A stretch of 54,191 nucleotides of DNA, from positions 1 through 54,191 of the forward strand of contig JBCCOV010000010.1 in assembly GCA_039039985.1 (NCBI GenBank). Direction: 5' to 3'. Under the pieces are notes generated by a model. That model saw only the letters and a list, made by a program, of their open reading frames with translations. It was not told the origin of the DNA and did no database searches. Of this stretch, positions 36,035-44,066 are shown piece by piece (position 1 is the stretch's first letter; every line of letters begins with the position of its first letter). The translations under genes were made by a program, and so were the position numbers. The stretch comes from JBCBWG01 sp039039985 (GTDB lineage Bacteria; Pseudomonadota; Alphaproteobacteria; Rhizobiales; Hyphomicrobiaceae).

Positions 36035-36095
36035 GTCGCCCCCCAAATGCACCGTCTACAACGATGACCATTGCGACAAGTGTGATAGCGCCAAT

Positions 36096-36860
36096 CTACT
36101 CTGATTCCGGAGTGCTGACGCGCTCCCATCCATTCGGTCCGAGATGTTCCTGTGGGCGAAAACGGGTCTTGTAGCTCATCTTGCGCGACCCATCGATCCA
36201 ATACCCGAGATAGAGATAGGGCAGACCTTGTGACCGCGTCGCGGCGAGATGCTCGAGTATCATGAACGTACCGAGACTACGGCTCTCAAGATCCGGGTCG
36301 TAAAAGCTATAGACCATGGATATGCCGTCAGACAGCCGGTCGCACAACGCGACGCCAACCAGGCGCCCGTCAGAAGATGATGATGCGTCGTCACCGTCTG
36401 CATCGCGCAACCGATACTCGACAAGGTGTGTGTCAATGATCGAGTCTTCCACCATCATGGCGAAGTCCAGCACCGACATGTCCGCCATGCCGCCATCCCC
36501 ATGGCGCGCGTCGATGTAGCTGCGAAAGAGCGCATACTGCTCGGCCGTTGGCTGGGCCGGCAGGCGGCGCGTGACGACATCCGCATTCCGCGCCTGGATC
36601 CGCTTGAAACTCCGGCTTGTTTCGAACTGGTCCACGACGACCCGCACCGAGATGCACGCCTGACAGCCGTCGCAATACGGCATGTACGCAATGTTCTGAC
36701 TGCGCCGGAAGCCACCTTTCAGCAAGGTGTCGATCAGCGCCGGCGACTTTTCATGGGTGAGGTGCGTGAACAGCTTTCTTTCCCGTCGGCCCGGCAGGTA
36801 CGGACACGACTGAGCAGCTGTGACATAGAATTCTGGAAAGTTCTTATGTTGCTCGGTCAT
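36096..36860 (-). CDS. bpt: Arginyl/leucyl-tRNA--protein transferase (Bpt/Ate family)
   Basis: A 254-residue aminoacyl-tRNA protein transferase that adds an N-degron residue to proteins with N-terminal Asp or Glu, marking them for ClpS/ClpAP. The N-terminal cysteine motifs CPYLPGRRERKLFTHL and YMPYCDGCQACISVRV match the family. The C-terminal GNAT-like part ends with YLGYWIDGSRKMSYKTRFRP. ATG 36860 is preceded by a strong GGAGGTG. It lies next to hemB, a common alphaproteobacterial neighbourhood. Whether leucine or arginine is transferred cannot be told here; bacterial Bpt enzymes are reported to use leucine. Confidence 0.92.
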   Translation of the reverse strand: MTEQHKNFPEFYVTAAQSCPYLPGRRERKLFTHLTHEKSPALIDTLLKGGFRRSQNIAYMPYCDGCQACISVRVVVDQFETSRSFKRIQARNADVVTRRLPAQPTAEQYALFRSYIDARHGDGGMADMSVLDFAMMVEDSIIDTHLVEYRLRDADGDDASSSSDGRLVGVALCDRLSDGISMVYSFYDPDLESRSLGTFMILEHLAATRSQGLPYLYLGYWIDGSRKMSYKTRFRPQEHLGPNGWERVSTPESE

Positions 36861-37018
36861 GGCGTCACCTCCACAGGGTGGGTGGCGTGACACCAGCGGT
36901 GAGCATGGCAAAGAATACGCAGGGAACGTGCACAAGGTGATATGAGCGGCACTGGATACCGTCCGATAAGTCGTTACAACTGATACGCGTCGTCAACAGG
37001 CAGCATGGATTTGATTAT

Positions 37019-38071
37019 TTATGGCGCCCCCTGAAGCAGGCGCGCGGCATGCGGGGCGGAATACGTGAGAACACCGGATGCACCGGCGCGTTTGAATGCG
37101 AGCAGGCTCTCCAAGACAACGCGGTCGTAATCAAGCCAGCCGTTTTGCCCGGCAGCGGCCAACATCGCGTACTCGCCGGAAACTTGATACGCAAAGGTCG
37201 GCACGCCCAAGCTGGTCCGAACGCGTGATATAATATCGAGGTATGGCATTCCGGGTTTGACCATGACCATGTCCGCACCCTCTGCAACATCGAACGAAAC
37301 CTCTCGAAGCGCTTCGTCGGAATTGCGCGGATCCATCTGATACGTGCGCTTATCGCCCTTCAGTGCACCGGTTGATCCGATCGCATCTCGGAATGGTCCA
37401 TAAAAACTCGATGCGTACTTCGCAGCATAAGACATGATTTGAATGTCGACGTGCCCCGCGTGCTCCAGCGCGTCCCGAATAGCGCCAACTCGTCCGTCCA
37501 TCATGTCGGATGGCGCAATGATATCGCAGCCAGCTTCGACCTGTATCAAGGACTGCTTCACCAGGGCCGCAACCGTTTCGTCATTCACGATTCTGCCATC
37601 TCGCACGAAGCCATCATGGCCATGGCTCGTGTATGGATCGAGGGCGGCATCACAAATAATGCCAATGTTGAGACCGGCTCCGCGTACGGCTCTGACGGCC
37701 TGGCACACCAGGTTGTCCGGGTTCAGCGCTTCGGTTGCTTCTTCGTTCCGCAGTGCGCTTGGTGTGTACGGGAACACGGCAATCGCAGGAATTCCGAGCG
37801 CCAAGGCCTGTTCTGCCGCGGCTGCAATGCGGTCCACTGACAGGCGTTCGACACCGGGCATCGATGGGATGGGCTCGGCAACGTTGGAGCCGGCAATCAC
37901 GAACAGTGGCCAGATCAGGTCTGCACTCGTCAGTGAGTGCTCGGCGACCAGGTCTCGTGACCACATGCTTTTGCGGTTACGACGCAGTCGCGTACGCGGA
38001 AAACAAGCAACACCTCCGTCTCGGCTGGACGCAGCCCGATCCGTGGCAGTGGTTTGTTCGGCGTCTTTCAT
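37019..38071 (-). CDS. hemB: Porphobilinogen synthase (delta-aminolevulinate dehydratase)
   Basis: Condenses two 5-aminolevulinate molecules to porphobilinogen in haem and corrinoid synthesis. The 350-residue protein has the two Schiff-base lysines in YAAKYASSFYGPFR and MVMVKPGMPYLD. The metal loop CDAALDPYTSHGHDG lacks the triple-cysteine zinc site, so it is the magnesium-dependent type usual in alphaproteobacteria. An ATG at 38080 precedes the chosen ATG 38071, but TAGGA sits against the former and nine bases from the latter. bpt follows on the same strand after 158 bp. Confidence 0.96.
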   Translation of the reverse strand: MKDAEQTTATDRAASSRDGGVACFPRTRLRRNRKSMWSRDLVAEHSLTSADLIWPLFVIAGSNVAEPIPSMPGVERLSVDRIAAAAEQALALGIPAIAVFPYTPSALRNEEATEALNPDNLVCQAVRAVRGAGLNIGIICDAALDPYTSHGHDGFVRDGRIVNDETVAALVKQSLIQVEAGCDIIAPSDMMDGRVGAIRDALEHAGHVDIQIMSYAAKYASSFYGPFRDAIGSTGALKGDKRTYQMDPRNSDEALREVSFDVAEGADMVMVKPGMPYLDIISRVRTSLGVPTFAYQVSGEYAMLAAAGQNGWLDYDRVVLESLLAFKRAGASGVLTYSAPHAARLLQGAP

Positions 38072-38217
38072 GGCACTCATTCCTAACGTTTCCAGTGAAA
38101 GCGCATTGCAAGCTTCTGACTTGGGGCGCCAGCTCGGCGTCCACGACGTTCACTCTCATCGAGTTTGACGCGTTCCAGATCAGATCTCAACGCCATCAAG
38201 CCCAGTAGCCGGGGCGA

Positions 38218-39702
38218 CTACCTGCAGTAGTTGCCATAACGCCGAGGCGCAAGGTCCACATGGAAATGGTTGCGATGCGCTTCGTTCGCCTCCGGGCCCA
38301 GGACCGTCCCGAAGATTTTGCAGGCCGTGCGCTGGGCGTCCCGAAGAAAACGCATGCGTTTGGGGTCGAACTCAGACGGTTGAGCGCCAGTCTTGCCTCG
38401 TGGTAACGCGGCCTGACGCGGCGCCTTTTTCGAAGGCGTCTTAGACGGTTTTTTCGTGGTCCGACGCGGCCTGGCGGGCAACGGCTTTGGCTTCGGCCCG
38501 CCAAGACGCTGCGGCTTCTGTTTCGGTAATGCGGGCAGGCCCTGACGCTCTGACTTCCGCTCTCGCTTCGGTTCCGCGTTTTGCGGGGTATCCGTTCGCA
38601 TCGAAGCCGCCAGATCCGCGACACGCTGGTTCTCAACCGCACGCCCCCGACGAGTGGATGGCTCTGCAACTTTGGCGGGTGGCGCGGCCTTAGTCGCCTC
38701 CTCGCCCGCCGCCCTTCGCTTGCGTTCGGAGCGTTCGTTTGCGAGGCGGGCTTCACGTTCGGCCTCGGCGGCCCGATCGGCCCGGGCCTTTGCGAGGCGC
38801 GCCTCACGCTCGGCAAGAGCTTTCGCACGGGCTGCGATATCGCGACGGGTCAAGCCCCAATGCTTCAGAAGCCGTGTCCGGCGGCCGTCGCTTGTGACGA
38901 ATCCGCCAATATCGAGGGCATTGGCCAGCGCATGTTGGCTCAGCTTTGTGTCTTTGCGGCCATAAGCATTCCGGCATGAATAACCGCTCATGACGCTAAC
39001 CTGTGTGATGCGTGCCCCGAGATAGCGTTTGGCCGAAGGCTGTAATCCGGTGTCGAGCCAGCGACTAAGGGCTCCAACGAGCGCGCAGTTGACTCGGGCC
39101 GGCGGCGAGAACGTCACCGGCATGGGACCGGCCAGCCCGGAGAGAAGCACGGGCGCCGGATCGCCGCACGGCCCACGTTTGACCGGCGGCAAACGCTTGG
39201 CGATCGCATTGACCTCGCGCAGAATGCGGTCGCATCGCGCATTTGCTGTTGCAATGGCTTTTGGCGACCAGACATCTTCGACAGGCGCTGTCTCAGGTTG
39301 GCCCGCAGCACTTGGTGCGTTTTTTCTCGGCAGGGGCGTGTTCGCCGCAGTTGATTTCGCAGCCGGAGCAGATTTTGCAGTCGCCGCTGGCGGCTTGCGC
39401 AGCGGTATCGGGGTGCCGTCATCTGGCAGCCGTATCGCGACGGATCTGCGGATCGGAATCGGCGGTGTGGCGGACTCTACTGGGGCCGGCTTTGGTTGCG
39501 CGTTGCCCGCCCGCGAGGGGCGCCTGATGCGCTTCAATTTGCCACCGATTGTGAATACGTACTCCGCGCCGGGTATGTTCGGCGACGTCTGGGCCGTGCT
39601 GACCGATGTACCGCCAAAGCCGGCGAACACGATTATAAGGCATCCAACGCCAAGCGGAGGTACGGCCGTATGCGCCAATAACTTTGTCAATCGGGTGATC
39701 AT
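38218..39702 (-). CDS. Extensin-like family protein with long basic insert
   Basis: A 494-residue exported protein. An N-terminal hydrophobic segment (about 12-35, VPPLGVGCLIIVFAGFG) acts as signal or anchor, followed by a Pro/Ala linker. The extensin-like domain found in alphaproteobacterial proteins, related to M15-type peptidases, begins near 140 with conserved CGDPAPVLLSGL, VMSGYSCRNAYG and SQHALANALDIGGF. It is then interrupted by about 150 residues of Lys/Arg/Ala-rich low complexity before the conserved end FGTVLGPEANEAHRNHFHVD. Histidines and acidic residues of a metal site are present in both halves. The start lacks a good ribosome-binding site and upstream in-frame sequence exists, so it is uncertain. 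Probable cell-wall role. Confidence 0.8.
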   Translation of the reverse strand: MITRLTKLLAHTAVPPLGVGCLIIVFAGFGGTSVSTAQTSPNIPGAEYVFTIGGKLKRIRRPSRAGNAQPKPAPVESATPPIPIRRSVAIRLPDDGTPIPLRKPPAATAKSAPAAKSTAANTPLPRKNAPSAAGQPETAPVEDVWSPKAIATANARCDRILREVNAIAKRLPPVKRGPCGDPAPVLLSGLAGPMPVTFSPPARVNCALVGALSRWLDTGLQPSAKRYLGARITQVSVMSGYSCRNAYGRKDTKLSQHALANALDIGGFVTSDGRRTRLLKHWGLTRRDIAARAKALAEREARLAKARADRAAEAEREARLANERSERKRRAAGEEATKAAPPAKVAEPSTRRGRAVENQRVADLAASMRTDTPQNAEPKRERKSERQGLPALPKQKPQRLGGPKPKPLPARPRRTTKKPSKTPSKKAPRQAALPRGKTGAQPSEFDPKRMRFLRDAQRTACKIFGTVLGPEANEAHRNHFHVDLAPRRYGNYCR

Positions 39703-39897
39703 TCGGTTAAGACCGGTCCGACAACACAGAGAGTTCGACAGCTCGAAGTCAATCAGGTGAGCCGCCCGCGAGACTGTACACATTGGTGAGACATCACGGT
39801 TTGATTCGCAAACCATCGTGGCATGGAGCGGGCAACCTATATATCTGTGGGAAAGACTGATTTCATGGTCGGAAGCCCTGGGGGTGTGGCTCAGAAC

Positions 39898-40977
39898 ATG
39901 AGCGATATTGACATCGTTAAACAGGGGGCCGCGGCGATCGTGACCCTCAACCGTCCCAAGGCGCTGCATGCGTTGACCGATGACATGCGTCGGGAGCTGG
40001 CCGTTGCAATGCCGGACTTTTCCCGTGATCCCATGATCTACGGCATGGTGATACGGTCGGAAGGCAGTCGCGCATTCTGTGCCGGCGGTGACGTGCGCCA
40101 GTTGGTTGCGCTGGGTCGCCAGGACATCGCCTTGGCCCGCGCCTCATTTGCGGATGAATACCGGCTCAACTGGCGCCTTGAGTGCTTTTCGAAGCCGACG
40201 GTATCGTTGATTAACGGTGCTGTCATGGGATCTGGCGTCGGGTTAACAGTCTACGGCACCCATCGCGTCGCCGGCGAGGGCTATCAATTCGCAATGCCCG
40301 AAACAGCCATTGGTCTTTTTCCGGATGTTGGTGTGTGCCACCATCTTGCGCGCATGCCGCACGAAATTGGTACCTATTTGGGTTTGACGGGAACCAGCAT
40401 CGGCCGTGCTGATGCGTTTGCGCTCGGGCTGGTAACGCACTGCATTCCGGCGGTACAGTTCCAAGCGATCACAGAGGCCGTATCAGATGCGGATCCCGTA
40501 GATGATTTATTGGACCCTTTGCACGAGGAGCCAGGCGAAACCTCAGTGATGACGTATGGGCCTGATATTGCGGAGTGGTTCGCTGGCCCGTCCATCATGG
40601 ACATTGCTGCCCGACTTGAGGCCGCTGCGCAGCTCTCGACTGAGACGGGAGCGTTTGCCGCCAAGACTTTATCGCGCCTGCGGGAATGCGCGCCGTTGTC
40701 GCTTGCCGTCACGTTGCGGCACTTGCGAGCTGCGCGCCATTACGATCAGCGCGACATGCTGATGGCCGATTACGGCCTGGCGTGCGCGTTCCTGGACGGA
40801 TCAGACTTTTACGAGGGTGTCCGTGCGGCCTTGATTGACAAGGACCGCTCTCCAAGCTGGCAGCCAGCGGGGCTCGAAAGCGTGACGGACCATATGGTTG
40901 CGCGCTACTTCGCCCCGGGCACTCACGATACGCTTGAGCTGGCAACACGCACGGAGATGCAAGCCGCGCGTGCATAG
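39898..40977 (+). CDS. 3-hydroxyisobutyryl-CoA hydrolase family protein
   Basis: A 359-residue crotonase-fold thioesterase of valine catabolism, releasing 3-hydroxyisobutyrate. Diagnostic segments are the CoA-binding FCAGGDVRQL, NGAVMGSGVGLTVYGTHRVA, the catalytic Glu/Asp segment FAMPETAIGLFPDVG and the C-terminal ALIDKDRSPSW. The latter distinguishes HIBCH-type hydrolases from ordinary enoyl-CoA hydratases. The start is uncertain: ATG 39898 gives the family start MSDIDIVKQG, but in-frame ATGs at 39823 and 39865 would extend it. It is divergent from the extensin-like gene, and a long palindrome follows it. Confidence 0.85.
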   Translation: MSDIDIVKQGAAAIVTLNRPKALHALTDDMRRELAVAMPDFSRDPMIYGMVIRSEGSRAFCAGGDVRQLVALGRQDIALARASFADEYRLNWRLECFSKPTVSLINGAVMGSGVGLTVYGTHRVAGEGYQFAMPETAIGLFPDVGVCHHLARMPHEIGTYLGLTGTSIGRADAFALGLVTHCIPAVQFQAITEAVSDADPVDDLLDPLHEEPGETSVMTYGPDIAEWFAGPSIMDIAARLEAAAQLSTETGAFAAKTLSRLRECAPLSLAVTLRHLRAARHYDQRDMLMADYGLACAFLDGSDFYEGVRAALIDKDRSPSWQPAGLESVTDHMVARYFAPGTHDTLELATRTEMQAARA

Positions 40978-41022
40978 CTTATTCACCGCGGCGTTATACA
41001 ATCGATAAACAACAAACAACTG

Positions 41023-41071
41023 TGCCAAACTAAATCAATATAGGATATTTTGAAATACATATAGTTTGGCA
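41023..41071. repeat. 10-bp perfect palindrome arms upstream of ldtR
   Basis: TGCCAAACTA (41023-41032) and TAGTTTGGCA (41062-41071) are exact inverted repeats around a 29-base AT-rich loop, followed by ATTTTTCTTT. It may be the terminator of the hydrolase gene. Its position 155 bp before ldtR in an AT-rich promoter region also allows an operator role. Confidence 0.6.
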
Positions 41072-41225
41072 AGCCGATTTTTCTTTAATTGAGCCCGGCG
41101 TTATGAAAAGTTTAGGTATATCTATTAAGGTAACATTTAACGCAAGTTTCGTAGTCTCATCGCAGTCAGAGGTCAGCGCGCTGATCTCTTGGGGAGCCAA
41201 TAACAAGTTGCGTTGAGGTGCGAAG

Positions 41226-41735
41226 ATGAGAGTAGCGTTAGAACTCGCACAGCCAAGCATAGAGGACGAAGAATCCTCATTTCGGAGTGAGTATCAACAG
41301 TCATTGCGCCTCGTTGAGCGTCTTCACCGACTTTTGCTTGATGTGATCAAGGATGAATTCGACCGACTGGGAGGCACTGATCTCAATAGCGTGCAAGCGC
41401 TACTCCTTTACAACATTGGCGAAAGCGAGCTGACGGCAGGTGAGTTGAAGACGCGCGGCTACTATCTGGGCTCGAACGTGTCTTACAACCTCAAGAAGCT
41501 CGTCGACATGGGGTACCTGCACTACAAAAAGTCGGAAACGGATCGCCGCTCTGTACGGGTCAGCCTCACGGACAAAGGCCTGGAGGCATGTGAGGTGGTC
41601 GATCGGTTGTACGAGCGCCAGCTTGGTTCCATCGAGGCCGTCGCTCAGATCTCCTACGATGAGTTCAAATCGTTGAACCGAGCGCTGATGCGTATGGAGC
41701 GTTTCTGGACCGACCAAATTCGTTATCGCCTTTGA
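41226..41735 (+). CDS. ldtR: MarR-family regulator LdtR
   Basis: A 169-residue winged helix regulator. The recognition region is ELKTRGYYLGSNVSYNLKKL (about 73-92) and the wing carries SETDRRSVRVSLTDKG. The sequence and length match LdtR, the regulator of L,D-transpeptidase genes and osmotic tolerance known from Sinorhizobium and Liberibacter, as I remember it. GAGGTG lies seven bases before the ATG. It is followed on the same strand, after a 494-bp gap, by an L,D-transpeptidase gene, the described pairing. It probably controls itself and that gene. Two short repeats in the flanking gaps are operator candidates. Confidence 0.88.
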   Translation: MRVALELAQPSIEDEESSFRSEYQQSLRLVERLHRLLLDVIKDEFDRLGGTDLNSVQALLLYNIGESELTAGELKTRGYYLGSNVSYNLKKLVDMGYLHYKKSETDRRSVRVSLTDKGLEACEVVDRLYERQLGSIEAVAQISYDEFKSLNRALMRMERFWTDQIRYRL

Positions 41736-41767
41736 ACCTGTTCATGACTGTTCGTGGTGCCACGCTT

Positions 41768-41790
41768 TTGCCGCAACCGTCTCGCGGCAA
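41768..41790 (+). terminator. Hairpin after ldtR
   Basis: TTGCCGC / GCGGCAA with a 9-base loop lies 33 bp after the ldtR stop. No T run follows, so termination efficiency is uncertain. Confidence 0.45.
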
Positions 41791-41882
41791 CTGAGTCGGC
41801 CCACGACATCCGACAATTGCAATCTGGTCGCCGCAAAGTTGTTGCTGTGGCGCATCATGAGCCATTTTGTCGTGACTGACGT

Positions 41883-42065
41883 AACGCGCAATCTTTGGCA
41901 GCGCCACCCGGATCGAATTGCAGCTCCGGAGAATTTTTGTCGTCAACACAGGTAATTATGATCGTTTTGTGGAAAACGCTTTAGGTCAACAATTTCGTTG
42001 CAGTTGCACCGGTGTTCAGTTCTCATTCTCCTGTGAATTGACATCTGCGCTCAACGCGCAATCTT
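41883..42065 (+). repeat. 13-bp direct repeat upstream of ldtP (possible LdtR sites)
   Basis: AACGCGCAATCTT occurs at 41883-41895 and again at 42053-42065, exactly, 170 bp apart, between ldtR and the L,D-transpeptidase gene it is thought to control. A shorter relative, AACGCAA, is at 41139 before ldtR. Confidence 0.45.
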
Positions 42066-42229
42066 GCGGGCACGTGACGCGTGTCTTCGACTGCAACACG
42101 ACGAACCGACGGGCTGCGCTGACGCTGTCGTAAACGGCCGGAAATAACGTGAAATTTTATTGGCCCTGACGCCTCGGCGTGACCTTATGAGATGATCTTG
42201 AGGCCCACTTGATAATGGAGTGCGGCGGC

Positions 42230-43510
42230 ATGCGCTGTGACCGTTTTGGACTGACTGGCGTTATCGCCGCGGGATTCGTTTTTTCTGTCAACCCACTCGT
42301 TGGCGTTACTGGTGCCGGGGCGTATGACTCGAGCCAGTCTTGGAACCCGTTCCGCACCGAGCAGGCCTCCTACTCGAGCGACCTGTACGACCGGCAGTTT
42401 GTGCGCCGCTGGGAGGCCAATCCGCCACGGGGGTATCCCACGTTGTCGCGCGCCAACATCAAAGCGACAAAGGCGGCAATTGCCCGCTACAAGGCGATCG
42501 TAGCTGATGGCGGCTGGTCGAAAGTGTCCGATGCCAAGCTGCACACAGGCACCAGCGGGCAGGCCGTTCGGCTGCTTCACGACCGGCTTGTTGCAAGCGG
42601 CGATCTGCGCAATCCGTCCTATCATCCGTCGCACTTCGGCTACGAGATGGAGCGGGCACTCAAACGCTTCCAGGCGTCAAACGGCCTGTCGCCAACCGGC
42701 GTCACGGATCGGCGGACGCGTGCCGCGCTGCGCATTTCTGCAAAGGTCAGATTACGCCAGTTGCGCATCAACCTCAGCCGACTGCGCAAACACGTCAAAT
42801 CGAGCAAGGCGCGGTACGTCGTGGTGAACATTCCGGCAGCACAAGTTGAAGCTGTTGTTGGTGATCGCGTCGTGACACGCCATGCCGGTGTCGTTGGAAA
42901 GATCGACCGCAAGACTCCATTGCTCTCGTCGCGCATCCACGAAATCAACTTCAATCCAGTCTGGCGGCTGCCGCCGACGGTGATCCGGGAAGACCTGATC
43001 CCGAAGGGCCGCCAGATGCAGCGGGCCAAGCAGGACGTTCTGACCAAGTTCGGGATCGACGCCTATTCCGGCAATCGCAAGCTCGACCCGAAAAAGGTCA
43101 ACTGGAACTCATCTCAGCCGTACAAGCTCAGCTATCGGCAGCAACCCGGGAAAAGTAACCCGCTTGGCTTTGCGAAGATCAACTTCCATAACGCGCACGC
43201 TGTCTATCTTCACGATACGCCGTCAGATCGCATTTTCGGTCGCAACTTCCGCGCGGCGAGTTCTGGTTGCGTTCGTGTCGAGAACATTGAATCGCTGTTG
43301 GTCTGGCTGCTGAAGAGTAACGGCAACTGGTCGAAATCCGCGATCAATCGGATCAAGAAGTCCGGCGATACCAAGACCGTACGCCTGAAAAAGCCGGTGA
43401 AGCTGCACATGGTCTATATCACCGCATGGGCGACGGCCGATGGCATTGTGCAGTTCCGGCGCGACCTGTATCGCAAAGACGGCGTTGGAAAGCTGGCCGC
43501 CTCCTACTGA
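42230..43510 (+). CDS. ldtP: L,D-transpeptidase LdtP with peptidoglycan-binding domain
   Basis: A 426-residue periplasmic transpeptidase forming 3-3 cross-links in peptidoglycan. A signal peptide occupies about 1-30 (GLTGVIAAGFVFSVNPLVG, ending TGAGA). A peptidoglycan-binding domain is near 140-165 (ALKRFQASNGLSPTGVTDRR). The YkuD domain has HDTPSDRIFGRNFR followed by the catalytic cysteine in ASSGCVRVEN. ATG 42230 has GGAG nine bases upstream; TTG 42209 and ATG 42215 are alternatives. The symbol follows the LdtR-LdtP pairing reported in Liberibacter. It is a paralogue of the YcbB-like protein at 33.8-35.2 kb. Confidence 0.9.
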   Translation: MRCDRFGLTGVIAAGFVFSVNPLVGVTGAGAYDSSQSWNPFRTEQASYSSDLYDRQFVRRWEANPPRGYPTLSRANIKATKAAIARYKAIVADGGWSKVSDAKLHTGTSGQAVRLLHDRLVASGDLRNPSYHPSHFGYEMERALKRFQASNGLSPTGVTDRRTRAALRISAKVRLRQLRINLSRLRKHVKSSKARYVVVNIPAAQVEAVVGDRVVTRHAGVVGKIDRKTPLLSSRIHEINFNPVWRLPPTVIREDLIPKGRQMQRAKQDVLTKFGIDAYSGNRKLDPKKVNWNSSQPYKLSYRQQPGKSNPLGFAKINFHNAHAVYLHDTPSDRIFGRNFRAASSGCVRVENIESLLVWLLKSNGNWSKSAINRIKKSGDTKTVRLKKPVKLHMVYITAWATADGIVQFRRDLYRKDGVGKLAASY

Positions 43511-43522
43511 GGTCATCCATAC

Positions 43523-44066
43523 GTTGCGCTGCTCGCGAGTCTTTACGTGCGCTACCGCTCGCGACAAGTGCTCTCTACTTGAGCGCGTTTTAGTTTGCGC
43601 TGTTCGCACGCTCGCAGGCTCGCGGCTCGAGCGCGGGCTATCCTGCGAGGACGATCCCAGCCTGGAACAGCCGTGAGCGATCAACAACAAGCACGGGCTA
43701 GCCGTCGAGCACGGTTCCAGGCCGCGCCTGCGGCCCGGCGCGTTGCGCCGCGCCCGCGCAGGCCCGAGCGCAGCGAGGAATAGCCGTGAGCGAGAATCTT
43801 TAATGGCGCTGTTCGCACGCTCGCACGCTCGCACGCTCGCACGCTCGCGGCTCGAGCGCGGGCCAGCCGTCGGGCATTGTTTCAGGCCGCGCCTGCGGCC
43901 CGGCGCGTTGCGCCGCCCCCGCGGAGGGCCCGAGCGCAGCGAGGAATAGCCGTGAGCGATAAAAAACCAGCGCGTTGCGCCGCCCTCGCGGAGGGCCTGG
44001 CCGAAGGCCAGAACAGCCCGTGAGCGATCAACAACCAGCGCGAAGCACGTAAATTGCGACACACAT
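43523..44066 (+). repeat. Left copy of a structured, GC-rich intergenic repeat
   Basis: A mosaic of hairpin modules matching, in the same order and reverse-complemented, the sequence at 53882-54191. Shared blocks include GCTACCGCTCGCGACAAG, CTACTTGAGCGC, GGCTCGCGGCTCGAGCGC, GGCTATCCTGCGAGGAC, GGCCCGGCGCGTTGCGCCG and an AACAGCC(C)GTGAGCGA end module. GCCGTGAGCGA recurs at 43670, 43783 and 43949, with GCCCGTGAGCGA at 44016. The middle section is duplicated internally (about 43597-43793 and 43805-43959). Hairpins include GGCCGC-gcct-GCGGCC (43720-43735) and CTGGCC-gaa-GGCCAG (43997-44011). No open frame is conserved between copies. Not recognised as a known REP, BIME or insertion sequence. Confidence 0.8.
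43813..43844 (+). repeat. Octamer microsatellite (TCGCACGC)4
   Basis: Four exact copies of TCGCACGC, followed by a partial fifth, inside the internal duplication of the left repeat. The equivalent places hold about two units at 43604 and at most a degenerate one in the right copy, so the octamer has expanded here. Confidence 0.85.

Larger units (their letters stand above)
41736..42229 (+). other. ldtR-ldtP intergenic region
   Basis: This 494-bp gap has no credible coding sequence. It contains a hairpin just after ldtR (41768-41790) and a 13-base direct repeat (41883-41895 and 42053-42065). The length is unusual for this compact window and suggests a complex promoter or a small RNA. Confidence 0.5.

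Noticed and set aside
36034..36095. CAP gene frameshifted from a normal signal peptide
   Set aside because: The alternative frame begins after a TAG just upstream and its only ATG gives too short a hydrophobic segment, so a simple one-base error would not restore a standard signal peptide. Kept only as a point to verify.
39703..39969. N-terminal extension of the extensin-like protein
   Set aside because: The frame is open upstream of 39702, but the added residues precede the hydrophobic leader and overlap the divergent promoter region of the hydrolase gene.
41125..41140. CtrA-type site TTAA-N-TTAA upstream of ldtR
   Set aside because: The spacer is 8 bases rather than the required 7; a similar 8-base case occurs after dksA near 10641-10656. 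Both are expected by chance in AT-rich DNA.
43813..43844. CRISPR-like array
   Set aside because: The octamers are contiguous with no spacers and there are no cas genes; it is a microsatellite.
43595..43949. Small Arg/Ala-rich open frames in the left repeat copy (and 53924-54184 on the minus strand)
   Set aside because: Fragments such as ATARDK-SLLER are shared because the DNA is repeated, but frames diverge after indels, starts lack ribosome-binding sites, and hairpin stems explain the conservation better.
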